A DNA stretch of 64,000 bases from Tissierellales bacterium (GCA_028280805.1 JANQLB010000125.1:50807-114806), one strand, 5' to 3'; numbered from the stretch's first letter, positions 26,516 through 36,100 are shown. Program-made: numbers and translations. The notes: generated by a model from the sequence alone, not told the origin.

Positions 26516-26695
26516 TTATTCTATCTCCATTACTTCTTTGTTCTTATAGTAACCGCATGACCTACATACTCTATGAGGTAGCTTAGGCTCGTGACACTGT
26601 GGACACTCAGATATTGTAACTTTTCTTAGTTTATATGAAGAAGCTCTTCTTTTATCTCTTCTAGCCTTAGAAGTTTTACGCTTTGGTACTGCCAT
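26516..26695 (-). CDS. rpmF: 50S ribosomal protein L32, zinc-ribbon form
   Basis: A 59-residue L32 recovered by hand: it begins [19 protein letters not shown] and ends KNKEVMEIE. Four cysteines in CPQC (about 31-34) and CRSC (about 44-47) make the zinc-binding form. The ATG at 26695 follows AGGAGG. It is 17 bases downstream of the DUF177 gene, the usual ylbN-rpmF pair, and ends at a strong terminator. Confidence 0.97.
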   Translation of the reverse strand: MAVPKRKTSKARRDKRRASSYKLRKVTISECPQCHEPKLPHRVCRSCGYYKNKEVMEIE

Positions 26696-26712
26696 TTAAA
26701 ACACCTCCTTGA

Positions 26713-27222
26713 TTAGTCTAAAAGTTCTTTTAATTTAGCCAAACGGGGATCTATATCATCAACTTCACAAATGCATTTTTCTGTATTTAGGTTTACACCA
26801 CAAGCTACACACAAACCCTTACATTTTTCACTGCAGAGTTCTTTCATAGGTAATGCAAGTAATACTGATGTTATAACGGGTTCTTCTAAATAAACATTGT
26901 CCCCTTCAAAATAAATCAAAGTTTCGTCATAATCTTGATTTTCTATGTCTTGAGATTTTTCTATAAGTCTCCCTGATAAAATTGTTTCTACTTTATTGGT
27001 AAATTCCTTTAGACACCTATTACAATTCTCTTTATATTCACAGATAATGTTGAATTTAGTATAATATCCTTCATCTGTTTTATAAACATTTCCTTGTACG
27101 TTAATCGGTTTTGTAATTTTTAATGTTCTTGTTCCTATTTTTAATTCTTTGGTATCTAATTCGTTGCATACATCAATTTTATAAACATTTTTATCAAGAA
27201 GCCTTGATAGATCGACTTTCAT
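26713..27222 (-). CDS. ylbN: DUF177 (YceD/YlbN) family protein
   Basis: A 169-residue DUF177 protein, the usual upstream partner of rpmF; plant and bacterial homologues are tied to 23S rRNA accumulation. Cysteines CNRCL (near 89) and the cluster CSEKCKGLCVACGVNL with a later CIC (about 134-155) suggest a metal site. The ATG at 27222 follows GAGGTG; an in-frame GTG upstream overlaps that site. A perfect consensus promoter lies 32 bases upstream. Confidence 0.9.
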   Translation of the reverse strand: MKVDLSRLLDKNVYKIDVCNELDTKELKIGTRTLKITKPINVQGNVYKTDEGYYTKFNIICEYKENCNRCLKEFTNKVETILSGRLIEKSQDIENQDYDETLIYFEGDNVYLEEPVITSVLLALPMKELCSEKCKGLCVACGVNLNTEKCICEVDDIDPRLAKLKELLD

Positions 27223-27253
27223 TAAGTTCACCTCTTAAATATTGCCAAATTTT

Positions 27254-27282
27254 ATTATATAAAGCTCTACTGCATTTGTCAA
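27254..27282 (-). promoter_or_regulatory. Consensus housekeeping promoter for the DUF177-rpmF operon
   Basis: TTGACA (27282-27277), exactly 17 bases, TATAAT (27259-27254). Both hexamers are perfect, as expected for a ribosomal protein operon. Confidence 0.92.
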
Positions 27283-27318
27283 GAATTTTATTAGATTACT
27301 CACAAATATAGTATAGCT

Positions 27319-27343
27319 AAAAGGCAGGAATTTCCTGCCTTTT
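27319..27343 (-). terminator. Terminator after ackA
   Basis: An 11-bp stem AAAAGGCAGGA/TCCTGCCTTTT (27319-27329 and 27333-27343), loop ATT, with a closing T-tract on the minus strand. It follows the ackA stop by ten bases. Confidence 0.8.
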
Positions 27344-27353
27344 GGTACTCTGG

Positions 27354-28544
27354 TTATACTAATTCCTTAGTATCTCTAGCAATCATAAGTTCTTCATTAG
27401 TAGGAACAACTAAAACCTTTACTTTAGAATCTTCAGTACTTACAATTGTTTCCTTACCTCTTACTTTATTAGCAGTTCTATCAATTTCTATTCCCATATA
27501 TTCGAAACCTTCACATACAGCTTCTCTTATTTCCGGAGAATTTTCTCCAAGACCTGCCGTAAATACTATTGCATCTACACCACCCATTATAGCAGCATAA
27601 GCACCGATATATTTCTTTACACGATTTGCAAAAACGTCTAAAGCTAATTCAGCTCTATCATTTCCTTCTTTTACAGCCGACTCAATATCTCTAAAGTCAC
27701 TACTAACACCTGATACACCAAGAACACCTGACTTTTTGTTTAAAAGAGTATTAACTCCATTTATATCTAAGTTCTCTTTCTCCATAACAAAAGTAACAAT
27801 TGCAGGGTCAATATCTCCGCATCTTGTACCCATAGCTAATCCTTCAAGAGGAGTTAATCCCATACTGGTATCAACAGATTCTCCATTCTTTACAGCAGCT
27901 ATACTTGCACCATTTCCTAAATGGCAGGTTATTATTTTTAAGTTTTCTATATTTTTACCCAGCTTTTCTGCTGCTTTATTAGATACATATTTATGTGATG
28001 TTCCATGAAATCCATATCTTCTTATTCCGTACTTTTCATATAATTCATATGGTAATGGATAGATATAAGCAGATTTAGGCATTGTCTGATGAAAAGCTGT
28101 ATCAAACACTCCTATCATTGGTACATTAGGCATTAATTCTTGGCACGCTTCAATCCCCATAATATTTGGAGGATTATGTAATGGCGCTAGATCAATACAT
28201 TCTCTTAATGCCTTCATTACATCATCGTTTACAACAACTGAACCGGAGAATTTCTCTCCTCCGTGTACAACTCTATGTCCAACAGCACTAATCTCGTCCA
28301 TAGACTGAATAATTCCATAATTTTCGTCTACTAGAGCATTAATAACTATTTCTAAAGCTACCTTATGATTTGACATTGGCTTTTCTATAACAACGTCTTC
28401 TTTACCGGAAGGTTTATGCTTAATTTTAGACCCATCTATACCAATTCTCTCTGCTAAACCCTTAGCAAGAACTTCTTCATTATTCATATCAATCAACTGA
28501 TATTTTAATGAAGAACTTCCGCAATTAATAACTAAAACTTTCAT
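27354..28544 (-). CDS. ackA: Acetate kinase
   Basis: A 396-residue acetate kinase that makes ATP from acetyl phosphate, the main energy step of acetate-forming anaerobes. Signatures are [19 protein letters not shown] at the start, [24 protein letters not shown] (about 175-186) and [13 protein letters not shown]. Length is standard. The partner phosphotransacetylase gene is not adjacent in this window. The ATG follows AGGAGG. Confidence 0.97.
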   Translation of the reverse strand: MKVLVINCGSSSLKYQLIDMNNEEVLAKGLAERIGIDGSKIKHKPSGKEDVVIEKPMSNHKVALEIVINALVDENYGIIQSMDEISAVGHRVVHGGEKFSGSVVVNDDVMKALRECIDLAPLHNPPNIMGIEACQELMPNVPMIGVFDTAFHQTMPKSAYIYPLPYELYEKYGIRRYGFHGTSHKYVSNKAAEKLGKNIENLKIITCHLGNGASIAAVKNGESVDTSMGLTPLEGLAMGTRCGDIDPAIVTFVMEKENLDINGVNTLLNKKSGVLGVSGVSSDFRDIESAVKEGNDRAELALDVFANRVKKYIGAYAAIMGGVDAIVFTAGLGENSPEIREAVCEGFEYMGIEIDRTANKVRGKETIVSTEDSKVKVLVVPTNEELMIARDTKELV

Positions 28545-28725
28545 TAATTCTCCTCCTAATCATGATTTTTTCATCACATATCATATTATTACAATTATAA
28601 AAAAAAATCAACAAAATTTGTATATCAACTTGTGAACACACAGTTTAATCCTTTAATGTAAAATATTAACCCAATGCATTAAAAATCAAATTTCCATAAA
28701 GTTATTATTACCTTGATATATGTTT

Positions 28726-29940
28726 TTAATCAACAGCAGTAGCTGCTTCCGGAAAACTTTTTCCTTGTTTTAATTCTTTAATAAGCATAGGAATAATTTC
28801 ATGTAAGTCACCTACAAGTCCATAAGTTGAATAATTAAAAATAGGTGCATTACTATCCTTATTAATTGCGATTATTATATCTGAAGATTTCATTCCCACT
28901 AAATGTTGTATAGCTCCGGATATTCCACAGGCAATATAAATTTTTGGTGAAACAGTTTTTCCTGTTTGTCCAACTTGATGATTATAAGAAATCCAGCCGC
29001 TATCTACTGCAGCTCTTGAAGCACCTACCGCACCACCTAAAACATGAGCAAGCTCTTTTAACATACTAAACTCTTCACCACTACCTACACCTCTGCCTCC
29101 GGAAACAATAATTTCAGCTTCTTCAATTTTGACTTTATCTTCTATTTCCTTAACTATTTCAATTAATCTGGTCTTTATTTCTAAATTGTTAATGACAAAA
29201 TCTTCAATAATTATTTTACCTTTTCTATGAGATAATTTTGAGGGTGATTGCATAACTCCAGGTCGAACAGTTGCCATTTGAGGTCTATGGTTTTCACAAA
29301 CAATTGTAGCCATTATATTACCGCCAAAAGCAGGTCTTGTCTGAAGTAAAATTCTTTTTTCCACATCAATGTCCAGCTCAGTACAATCAGCCGTAAGTCC
29401 TGTTTCAACTCTGGCTGAAACTCTAGGTCCTAATGAACGTCCCATAGCTGTAGCCCCTAATAATATGATAGAGGGCTTATGTTTTTCAATCATCTCTGTC
29501 ATAGCAGTAGTATAAATCTCATCATTATAGTTTTTAAATTTTTCATTATCTAATAAATATACTTTTTCTACATCGTATTGTGCTAGTTCTTCAGCTTTAT
29601 GCTTTACATCACTACCAATTAATACTACACATAACTCCTCGTTAAGCTTTTGAGAAAGCTTAATGCCTTCACCAATTAATTCATAGACAACCTGATTAAT
29701 TTCACCATCTCTCTGTTCTGCAAAGACCCATATATTTTTATATTCATCTAAGTTTATATCATTGTTTATACTTTTATTAATTTCAATAGAATTCACAGGA
29801 CATACTTCAACACACGCTCCACAAAGTGTGCAGTTTTCTAATATAATTGCCTTTCCACTTTCCATTTTTATAGCATCAAATGGGCATTTATTAATACATA
29901 ATTCACATCCAATACAAGAATCCGTTACTCTAATACTCAC
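28726..29940 (-). CDS. etfA: Electron transfer flavoprotein alpha subunit with N-terminal ferredoxin domain
   Basis: A 404-residue EtfA about 70 residues longer than the usual form. Residues 1-60 carry two 4Fe-4S motifs, CIGCELCINKCP and CTLCGACVEVCP. The EtfA domains follow; the FAD-binding C-terminal part is intact (SGGRGVGSGEEF, GASRAAVDSGW, HQVGQTGKTVSPKIYIACGISGAIQH). This layout matches CarE of the Acetobacterium caffeyl-CoA reductase, which bifurcates electrons to ferredoxin. The start is GTG 29940 after GGGAGGG. It lies 12 bases after etfB. Confidence 0.92.
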   Translation of the reverse strand: MSIRVTDSCIGCELCINKCPFDAIKMESGKAIILENCTLCGACVEVCPVNSIEINKSINNDINLDEYKNIWVFAEQRDGEINQVVYELIGEGIKLSQKLNEELCVVLIGSDVKHKAEELAQYDVEKVYLLDNEKFKNYNDEIYTTAMTEMIEKHKPSIILLGATAMGRSLGPRVSARVETGLTADCTELDIDVEKRILLQTRPAFGGNIMATIVCENHRPQMATVRPGVMQSPSKLSHRKGKIIIEDFVINNLEIKTRLIEIVKEIEDKVKIEEAEIIVSGGRGVGSGEEFSMLKELAHVLGGAVGASRAAVDSGWISYNHQVGQTGKTVSPKIYIACGISGAIQHLVGMKSSDIIIAINKDSNAPIFNYSTYGLVGDLHEIIPMLIKELKQGKSFPEAATAVD

Positions 29941-29952
29941 GTTTATCCCTCC

Positions 29953-30738
29953 CTAAAAAATCTTCTGCTCATTTAGTGCTTCTAATAATTTATGAACCTG
30001 CTCTTTAGCATTACCTGTAAAAATCTCAGTTTGAGTATTGATTTGTGGTGTAGAAACAGAAACTACCTGAGTAGGAGAACCATCTAAACCAATTTTTGTA
30101 AAATCAATATTTAAATCCTTTGATGTCCAAATAGGAACGTCAATCTCTCTAGAACGCAATATTCCCCTTATAGAAGGAAATCTTACTTCATTAACTTCTT
30201 TTACTACAGTAATAAGTGCGGGTAAGTCCATTTCAACTTTTTCATATCCACCTTCAATCATACGTTTAACTGTAATATTAGCACTATTTATATTACATAA
30301 TTCATTAACATACGTCGTATGAGGTGTATTAAGATGTTCTGCTATTCCCGGACCAACTTGAGCAGTATCTCCATCAATTGCTTGCTTTCCGCAAATAACT
30401 AAATCTACATTTCCAATTGACTTTATGGCTTCTGCAAGCGTGTATGAAGTTGCAAGAGTATCTGCACCTGCAAACGCACGATCGCTTAACAAAATAACGT
30501 CATCTACACCCATTGAGACAGCTTCTTTTAGCGAATCGATAACCTGAGGAGGACCCATGCTTATAACAACTACCTTCCCTCCTAGTTTTTCTCTAATTTG
30601 CAGACCTAACTCTATTGCATGTGTATCATAAGGATTAATAATACTTTTAACACCGCTACGAATAAGAGTATTGGTATTTCTATCAATTTTCACATCCGTT
30701 GTATCGGGAACTTGCTTTATACAAACTACTATATTCAT
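29953..30738 (-). CDS. etfB: Electron transfer flavoprotein beta subunit
   Basis: A 261-residue EtfB, partner of the EtfA next to it. MNIVVCIKQVPDTTDVKID opens the protein, and AGADTLATSYTLAEAIK and GKQAIDGDTAQVGPGIAEHL are typical of clostridial EtfB, including NADH-linked bifurcating forms. The ATG at 30738 follows GGAGGG at about eight bases; an earlier in-frame ATG lies inside the acyl-CoA dehydrogenase gene. The 17-base gap to that gene shows one operon. Confidence 0.93.
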   Translation of the reverse strand: MNIVVCIKQVPDTTDVKIDRNTNTLIRSGVKSIINPYDTHAIELGLQIREKLGGKVVVISMGPPQVIDSLKEAVSMGVDDVILLSDRAFAGADTLATSYTLAEAIKSIGNVDLVICGKQAIDGDTAQVGPGIAEHLNTPHTTYVNELCNINSANITVKRMIEGGYEKVEMDLPALITVVKEVNEVRFPSIRGILRSREIDVPIWTSKDLNIDFTKIGLDGSPTQVVSVSTPQINTQTEIFTGNAKEQVHKLLEALNEQKIF

Positions 30739-30755
30739 TATTTCTTCCCTCCAAT

Positions 30756-31895
30756 CTATTTTTTCCAAAGATTCGATGCAATTACATCCCGCTGAATCTG
30801 ATTAGTTCCCTCATAAATTTGAGTAATTTTAGCATCTCTCATCATTTTTTCTACCGGATAATCTTTCATATATCCATAACCGCCAAAGATTTGTACCGCA
30901 TCTGTAGTAACCTTCATAGCAACATCTCCGGCAAAGCATTTACACATAGCAGATTCTTTACTTATATCTTTAGCTCCTGAATCAATCATTCTTGCTGCTG
31001 CATAAACCAATGCTCTAGCTGCTTCTGTCTGCATAGACATATCTGCTAACATATGTCGTATTGCCTGAAAATTTGAAATAGGTTGTCCGAATTGTTCTCT
31101 TTCTCTTGAATATTTTAAACATACATCTATAGCTCCCTGTGCTATTCCTACAGCCTGAGCTCCAACACCGGGTCTTGTCCTGTCTAAAGTTTTTAAAGCT
31201 ACAATATATCCCATCCCCGGGCGTGCAAGTACTTGATCTTTATGAATACGACAGTTTTCAAAAATCAACTCCATAGTAGTTGATGCTCTAATACCCATCT
31301 TATTTTCTTTAACTCCAAAGCTAAATCCGGGAGTCCCTTTTTCTACAATAAATGCAGTAGCACCTCTAGAACCTTTATTCTTGTCAGTCATTGCTATTAC
31401 AGTATAAATATCTGCAACACCACCGTTAGTAATCCACTGTTTAACACCATTTAAAACGTAATAATCTCCATCTTTCTCAGCAGTCGTTTTCATGTTTGAA
31501 GCATCACTCCCAGCTTCTGCTTCAGTAAGAGCAAAAGCCGCTATAGTTCCATCAGCTACCTTAGTCATATATTTTTGCTTTTGACTTTCGTTCCCAAACA
31601 AAAGAATAGGCATAGACCCTAATCCGGTTGCTGCAAAACCTAAAGCAATACCGGAACAAACTCTGCTTAATTCTTCGGTAGCTAAAGACATTTCAAATAT
31701 TCCTCCACCAAGACCATCATATTTTTCAGGTATGAAAACACGAAATATATCACTCTTAGCTAAAATGTCCATAATTTCCCATGGAAACTCACCACTTTCA
31801 TCATACTCTTGAACAACAGGCTTAATTTTTTCTTGTGATATTCTATGACAAAGGTCTCTTATAATCTGTTGTTTCTCTGTTAAAAAATAATCCAT
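30756..31895 (-). CDS. Acyl-CoA dehydrogenase, ETF-linked
   Basis: A 379-residue FAD enzyme, first gene of an acd-etfB-etfA operon. The N-terminal helical domain is followed by AFALTEAEAGSDASN (about 123-137) and QWITNGGVADIY, and the catalytic base is the Glu in QIYEGTNQIQRDVIA (about 363). In anaerobes such enzymes often run as enoyl-CoA reductases (butyryl-, acryloyl- or caffeyl-CoA type). No thiolase, crotonase or hydroxyacyl-CoA dehydrogenase gene is adjacent, so the substrate is open. Confidence 0.93.
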   Translation of the reverse strand: MDYFLTEKQQIIRDLCHRISQEKIKPVVQEYDESGEFPWEIMDILAKSDIFRVFIPEKYDGLGGGIFEMSLATEELSRVCSGIALGFAATGLGSMPILLFGNESQKQKYMTKVADGTIAAFALTEAEAGSDASNMKTTAEKDGDYYVLNGVKQWITNGGVADIYTVIAMTDKNKGSRGATAFIVEKGTPGFSFGVKENKMGIRASTTMELIFENCRIHKDQVLARPGMGYIVALKTLDRTRPGVGAQAVGIAQGAIDVCLKYSREREQFGQPISNFQAIRHMLADMSMQTEAARALVYAAARMIDSGAKDISKESAMCKCFAGDVAMKVTTDAVQIFGGYGYMKDYPVEKMMRDAKITQIYEGTNQIQRDVIASNLWKK

Positions 31896-32170
31896 TCTTT
31901 ACTTCACCCCTTTAAAAATTTTCTAAAAATAACAAAACCAAACATCATATTAAATACATAAACGAATAATTATGACAGCTATATTTAGTATAACTTAAAA
32001 AATAAACCCAAGCAATAAGTTAAAATAATACTTCTGAATTTTCTTTAAACTACTATTTAGAAAAATTTAATTAATAAGATTTAACCACTAATTCTGTGAA
32101 AGATAGTATACTATGCTGTCAAAATAAAATACCAATATAGTAATTAGTTCTGGATTTGAAGATTGAGAAA

Positions 32171-32485
32171 ATGTTTTGCCTAAGAATTGGAAGTAATTTA
32201 AGTAGCTTTATACCTGTTACTCCTCAGTCTCTTTATAATATTAGCTAGTATGTTAAAACACTAAATGTCGGAAATACAAATAGTGATGCAAGTGTAAAAC
32301 TACACTGGTATAAATTAGGTGAAATAATCAATAAAACTTCAATAAAGGTTAACATAGATTGGACAATAATTACTGCTAGTTTATCCTATAAAGAAGCTAA
32401 GAATGTTAGTCCAAATGCTGTTAAAATAAGACCGGTTTTTGATTGCTTGATGGAATTTCTGGAACAGTTTACTTTGACTATGTAA
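32171..32485 (+). pseudogene. Remnant of an unidentified gene with an in-frame TAG
   Basis: From ATG 32171 one frame reads 25 codons (MFCLRIGSNLSSFIPVTPQS onward), meets TAG at 32246, and continues for 78 further codons (YVKTLNVGNTNSDASVKLHW ... RPVFDCLMEFLEQF) to TAA 32485. The protein-like composition of both halves in one frame suggests a decayed gene. There is no good ribosome site. I do not recognise the family. It faces the truncated M23 gene, in a stretch that looks like a degrading junction. Chance openness cannot be excluded. Confidence 0.35.
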
Positions 32486-32514
32486 GATTATCATAAGGGG
32501 GTAAAAAAAGGTCT

Positions 32515-32997
32515 TTATTTATTAAATCTAATCCTATCCTTATCTGACGGTATACTGTTTTTCACCGTTTTCCATTCACCATCTTGTAATACTTCATACT
32601 TTTCAAAAGCACATGATATGCCCTTTGCTTGTGTTAAATCACTGTTATCCATAAGATGAAAGTGTAAATGAGGTGCAGTTGAATTTCCCGAATGACCAAC
32701 TCTACCTAGAAATTGACCTTTTTCCACATTTTCACCAACAGAAACAGCAATAGAATCCTTTTGGAAATGTGCAAAAAAAGCATAGACATTACTTTCACAT
32801 TCCATAATGATGTAATTTCCAACAACTGGTTGGAATCCCTTCTTTTTAGGATTAAGTGTTAATGAATTCTTATAAATAGCTAGTATATCCGTGAGTATAT
32901 GAACTATATGTCTCTCTTTATAGCCATCTTTTGATTCTATAATTTTACCATTACATGGAGCATAAATTTCTTTTCCCCAACAGTAACAAATATTCAA
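32515..32997 (-). pseudogene. M23-family metallopeptidase, N-terminally truncated
   Basis: A 160-codon frame encoding the C-terminal half of a LytM/M23 peptidase: EIYAPCNGKIIESKDG, AFFAHFQKDSIAVSVGENV, GQFLGRVGHSGNSTAPHLHF (the HxH zinc ligand motif). The first zinc ligands (HxxxD), which should lie about 50-100 residues earlier, and any signal peptide are missing. The frame begins right after an in-frame TAG, with TTG 32997 as only nearby start and no ribosome site. Related full-length proteins are about 250-300 residues. The lost 5' end abuts the MocR gene 42 bases away, suggesting a rearrangement. Confidence 0.65.
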
Positions 32998-33039
32998 TCG
33001 ACAAAACTAACTGTCATTCTTAATTATATGGCATAAATT

Positions 33040-34437
33040 TCATTTACCCATTGACAAAAGCTCATTATAAACCTTATAAATAGAATTTAATTGTTCAATG
33101 AAATCTAACTCCGATTCGGCAGAAGCAATTGAAATTCTAATCCCTCTTTTATCAATACCTTCTTTTACACGAAAACGATCTGCTGAATAAATCATAATTC
33201 CTCGTTTTTTAAAAAAATTTTCCAAATCAATATTTCTTATACTATCATCATCTAAATCAAGAAAACGATATAGTGGTGAAGCATTTACATTACATAATTG
33301 TGTTCTGAAAATGTTATTGAAAATATCATTTCTATTCTTCATTATATTGACTCTTATTTTAAGTAACTCATTTATTTTTTTTGATGATTGTAAACACGAA
33401 ACAATCTCATTGGTTATTGATGATGGCATAAACAATTGGTTATGTAAAACATATTCTATTCTCTCATAATCTGAAAAACTTGGAATTAATAAATATGCTA
33501 TTCTAAATCCAGGATTCAACAGTTTTGACATGCTCGCAATATGATAACAGTATTCAGGAATTAAGGAGTAAATAGTAGGAATATTGATATCAGATGCAAA
33601 CCTAAAAACACTATCTTCTATCACAATCAGCTTGTACTTTTCTATCAAATGAGCTAATGATTTACGTCTATTGATCCCCATTACAACTGTGGTCGGATTA
33701 TGACAGTCCGGTATAACATAAATACCCTTTATATTGTGTTTCTGTATTGCAACTCCAAGTCTTTCAACTTTCATACCTTCTTCATCACCTTCAATTGGTA
33801 TCAAATTTAGTCCCAATTGATTGGCAGAATTCCTAAGTCCTGTATAAGTTAATTCATCTACAGCAATAAAGTCTCCCTTAGTAAATTCAGTTAACAAGAT
33901 AGTAAATAAGGCATTTTGTGCCCCTGATGTTATAAGCATTCTTTCTGGATTAGAATATATATTTAGTGTTTCTAACCATTTTGCAGCTATAAATTTATGC
34001 TTTTGGTGCCCTGATGCTGAAGTGTATTTATACATCAATTCAGTGTCAAAATAGGGAAATAATTCTTTTACCATTTCCATAATAACATAATTTGTCTCAT
34101 ATAAGGGATGGAGCATAGCCATATCAATAAAATGTTCTGAAGAACTTGAAAACAAAGTTTTTGGTGTCCCTAATGTATTGCTAACAAAGGTACCCTTTCC
34201 GGTGATTCCATGGATTAATCCTTTTTCTTCACAATGTTTATAAGCTTTTGTTACAGTACTGTGATTGATTTCAAGATAGTCTGCTATAAGCCTTTGAGGC
34301 GGTAGTTTAAATCCAGTAGGTAATTTACCTGACTTTATATCTTTTTCAATACTTTCAGATATTTGAATATACAAAGCTTTCTGATTTTTATCGACTTTAG
34401 GTAACCATTCAATCTCATGACCTAGAAATTTAATCAT
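33040..34437 (-). CDS. MocR-type regulator (GntR helix-turn-helix plus aminotransferase domain)
   Basis: A 465-residue MocR/PdxR-family transcription factor. A GntR-type winged helix occupies about 15-85 (LYIQISESIEKDIKSGKLPT, LEINHSTVTKAYKHCEEKG). A class I aminotransferase-like PLP domain follows (TSGAQNALFTILL, PDCHNPTTVVMG, SMSKLLNPGFRIAY; the Lys in SMSKLLNPG should bind PLP). Such proteins sense PLP or an amino compound. It is divergent from a PLP decarboxylase gene with a dyad in the shared promoter, so it probably controls that gene and itself. ATG follows GGAGG. Confidence 0.92.
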   Translation of the reverse strand: MIKFLGHEIEWLPKVDKNQKALYIQISESIEKDIKSGKLPTGFKLPPQRLIADYLEINHSTVTKAYKHCEEKGLIHGITGKGTFVSNTLGTPKTLFSSSSEHFIDMAMLHPLYETNYVIMEMVKELFPYFDTELMYKYTSASGHQKHKFIAAKWLETLNIYSNPERMLITSGAQNALFTILLTEFTKGDFIAVDELTYTGLRNSANQLGLNLIPIEGDEEGMKVERLGVAIQKHNIKGIYVIPDCHNPTTVVMGINRRKSLAHLIEKYKLIVIEDSVFRFASDINIPTIYSLIPEYCYHIASMSKLLNPGFRIAYLLIPSFSDYERIEYVLHNQLFMPSSITNEIVSCLQSSKKINELLKIRVNIMKNRNDIFNNIFRTQLCNVNASPLYRFLDLDDDSIRNIDLENFFKKRGIMIYSADRFRVKEGIDKRGIRISIASAESELDFIEQLNSIYKVYNELLSMGK

Positions 34438-34464
34438 ATTTCCTCCATAAAAGTATATTGTACG

Positions 34465-34488
34465 CCATACAATCTCGTTATTGTATGG
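34465..34488. promoter_or_regulatory. Dyad operator, likely for the MocR-type regulator
   Basis: CCATACAAT (34465-34473) and ATTGTATGG (34480-34488): perfect 9-bp arms, six-base spacer. The right arm contains the -35 hexamer of the rightward promoter. It is the only dyad in the divergent gap. Confidence 0.65.
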
Positions 34489-34509
34489 TGTTTATAGTCA
34501 TTATATACT
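34481..34509 (+). promoter_or_regulatory. Promoter of the PLP decarboxylase gene
   Basis: TTGTAT (34481-34486), 17-base spacer, TATACT (34504-34509). The -35 overlaps the dyad at 34465-34488. Confidence 0.7.
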
Positions 34510-34537
34510 ATAACTATAATGAAAGGAAGGTGTGATT

Positions 34538-35947
34538 ATGAGTATAAAATTCACAAGTGACATTATGGAAATCATTAGAAAACAACAAATTGAAACGACG
34601 TTAAATAAAGCTAAAAAATATGCTTGGGAATACATATCAAATATTGATGAACGACATGTGTATCCTCATGAAAGTGATAGAGCTAATCTAAGTATTTTTG
34701 ATGAAACACTTAACAAGGAACCTCAATCTCCTGATGAGATACTTGAAATGCTTAACACATATGGTTCTCCTGCTACAGTAGCACAAACTGGTGGTCGTTA
34801 TTTTGGATTTGTATGTGGTGCTATTATTCCTTCAGCTATACCTAGTAAATGGCTGGCAGATGCTTGGGATCAAAATCCAGCAATGTTTGTTCTGTCTCCA
34901 ATCGCATCAAAAATTGAGTCGGTCGTTGAAAAATGGATTATTGATCTTCTAAAGCTACCGGATAAGAGTTCTGTTGGTTATGTAAGTGGCAGTTCAACAG
35001 CCTCTTTCGTCGGTATATGTACTGGACGAAATTATTTACTATCAAGAAAAGGATTTAATCCGATTGAGAATGGTTTAGCTGATATGCCTAAAATCAAGGT
35101 AGTCCTCGGTGCTGATGCACATTCAACTATTTACAAAGCACTATCTATGGCTGGATTAGGATCAGAAAATGTCATAAAAGTGCCAGTTGATGACCAAGGC
35201 AGGATGATAGCCAGTGAAATGCCTGAATTGGACGATCTGACTTTGGTTATTGCCCAAGCCGGTCATGTAAGTTCAGGTGCTTTTGATCCTTTTAAGGAAA
35301 TTTGTGAAAAAGCTCAAGCTTCTAATGCATGGATACATATAGATGGTGCTTTTGGTCTTTGGGCTAGAGCGGATACTAGATTTGATGAATTAACACAAGG
35401 TATCGAACTTGCAGATTCTTGGTCTGTGGATGGTCATAAAACACTAAATGCTCCGTATGATAATGGCATAGCAATTTGTAAACATACACAACCTCTTATT
35501 GATTCTATGCAGATGACAGGCTCTTATATTATCACAAGCGATAATCGTGATGGTATGATGTACACACCAGAAATGTCTAGAAGAGCTCGAGCAATTGATT
35601 TGTGGTCTACACTAAAGGGACTGGGGCAAAAAGGTGTTGCAGATATGATTTATGAAATGCATTCTAAAGCAGCTTATTTCGCAATGAAACTGAGTGAAAA
35701 TGGTGTTGAAATATTGAATGATATTTGCTTTAACCAAATTATTGCAAAATATCAAACAGATCAAAAAACAATAGCTCTTATTGAAGCCTTACAGAAATCA
35801 GGTGTAATGTGGCTAGGTGGTGCAAAATGGAAAGGTCAAGAAATTATTCGCATAAGTGTTTGCTCATTTAGAACGACATATGATGATATTGATTTATGTA
35901 TCAATGAATTCATTAAACAAATTAACATTTTAGAAAAACATATATAG
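34538..35947 (+). CDS. Group II PLP-dependent decarboxylase
   Basis: A 469-residue enzyme of the aromatic-amino-acid/glutamate decarboxylase fold. GGRYFGFVCGAIIPSAIPS is near the start of the PLP domain; LGADAHSTIYKALSMAGLG contains the His that stacks on PLP; HIDGAFGLWA holds the Asp that pairs with the pyridine; DSWSVDGHKTLNAPYDNG contains the Schiff-base Lys. The amino acid substrate cannot be told. ATG 34538 lies seven bases after AGGAAGG; a GTG two codons earlier is too close. Regulated, by inference, by the divergent MocR protein. No matching amino acid antiporter is adjacent. Confidence 0.88.
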   Translation: MSIKFTSDIMEIIRKQQIETTLNKAKKYAWEYISNIDERHVYPHESDRANLSIFDETLNKEPQSPDEILEMLNTYGSPATVAQTGGRYFGFVCGAIIPSAIPSKWLADAWDQNPAMFVLSPIASKIESVVEKWIIDLLKLPDKSSVGYVSGSSTASFVGICTGRNYLLSRKGFNPIENGLADMPKIKVVLGADAHSTIYKALSMAGLGSENVIKVPVDDQGRMIASEMPELDDLTLVIAQAGHVSSGAFDPFKEICEKAQASNAWIHIDGAFGLWARADTRFDELTQGIELADSWSVDGHKTLNAPYDNGIAICKHTQPLIDSMQMTGSYIITSDNRDGMMYTPEMSRRARAIDLWSTLKGLGQKGVADMIYEMHSKAAYFAMKLSENGVEILNDICFNQIIAKYQTDQKTIALIEALQKSGVMWLGGAKWKGQEIIRISVCSFRTTYDDIDLCINEFIKQINILEKHI

Positions 35948-36015
35948 TTTTATACAATATGCCAATGTGCCAATGAAAAACCAGTCATCCAAATGATTGG
36001 TCCTTAAGCATTAAG

Positions 36016-36085
36016 GGGGTCAGACTCACTATTAAACTTTTATTATACAGTAAAGTTTAATAGTGAGCTTGACCGCCTTTTTTTT
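36016..36085 (+). terminator. Terminator after the PLP decarboxylase
   Basis: A long stem of about 25 bp (GGGTCAGACTCACTATTAAA region 36016-36040 with 36052-36077, few mismatches) and a T8 run at 36078-36085. A smaller hairpin (CCAGTCAT/ATGATTGG, 35981-36000) precedes it. Confidence 0.85.
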
Positions 36086-36100
36086 GATCAATTATAACTG

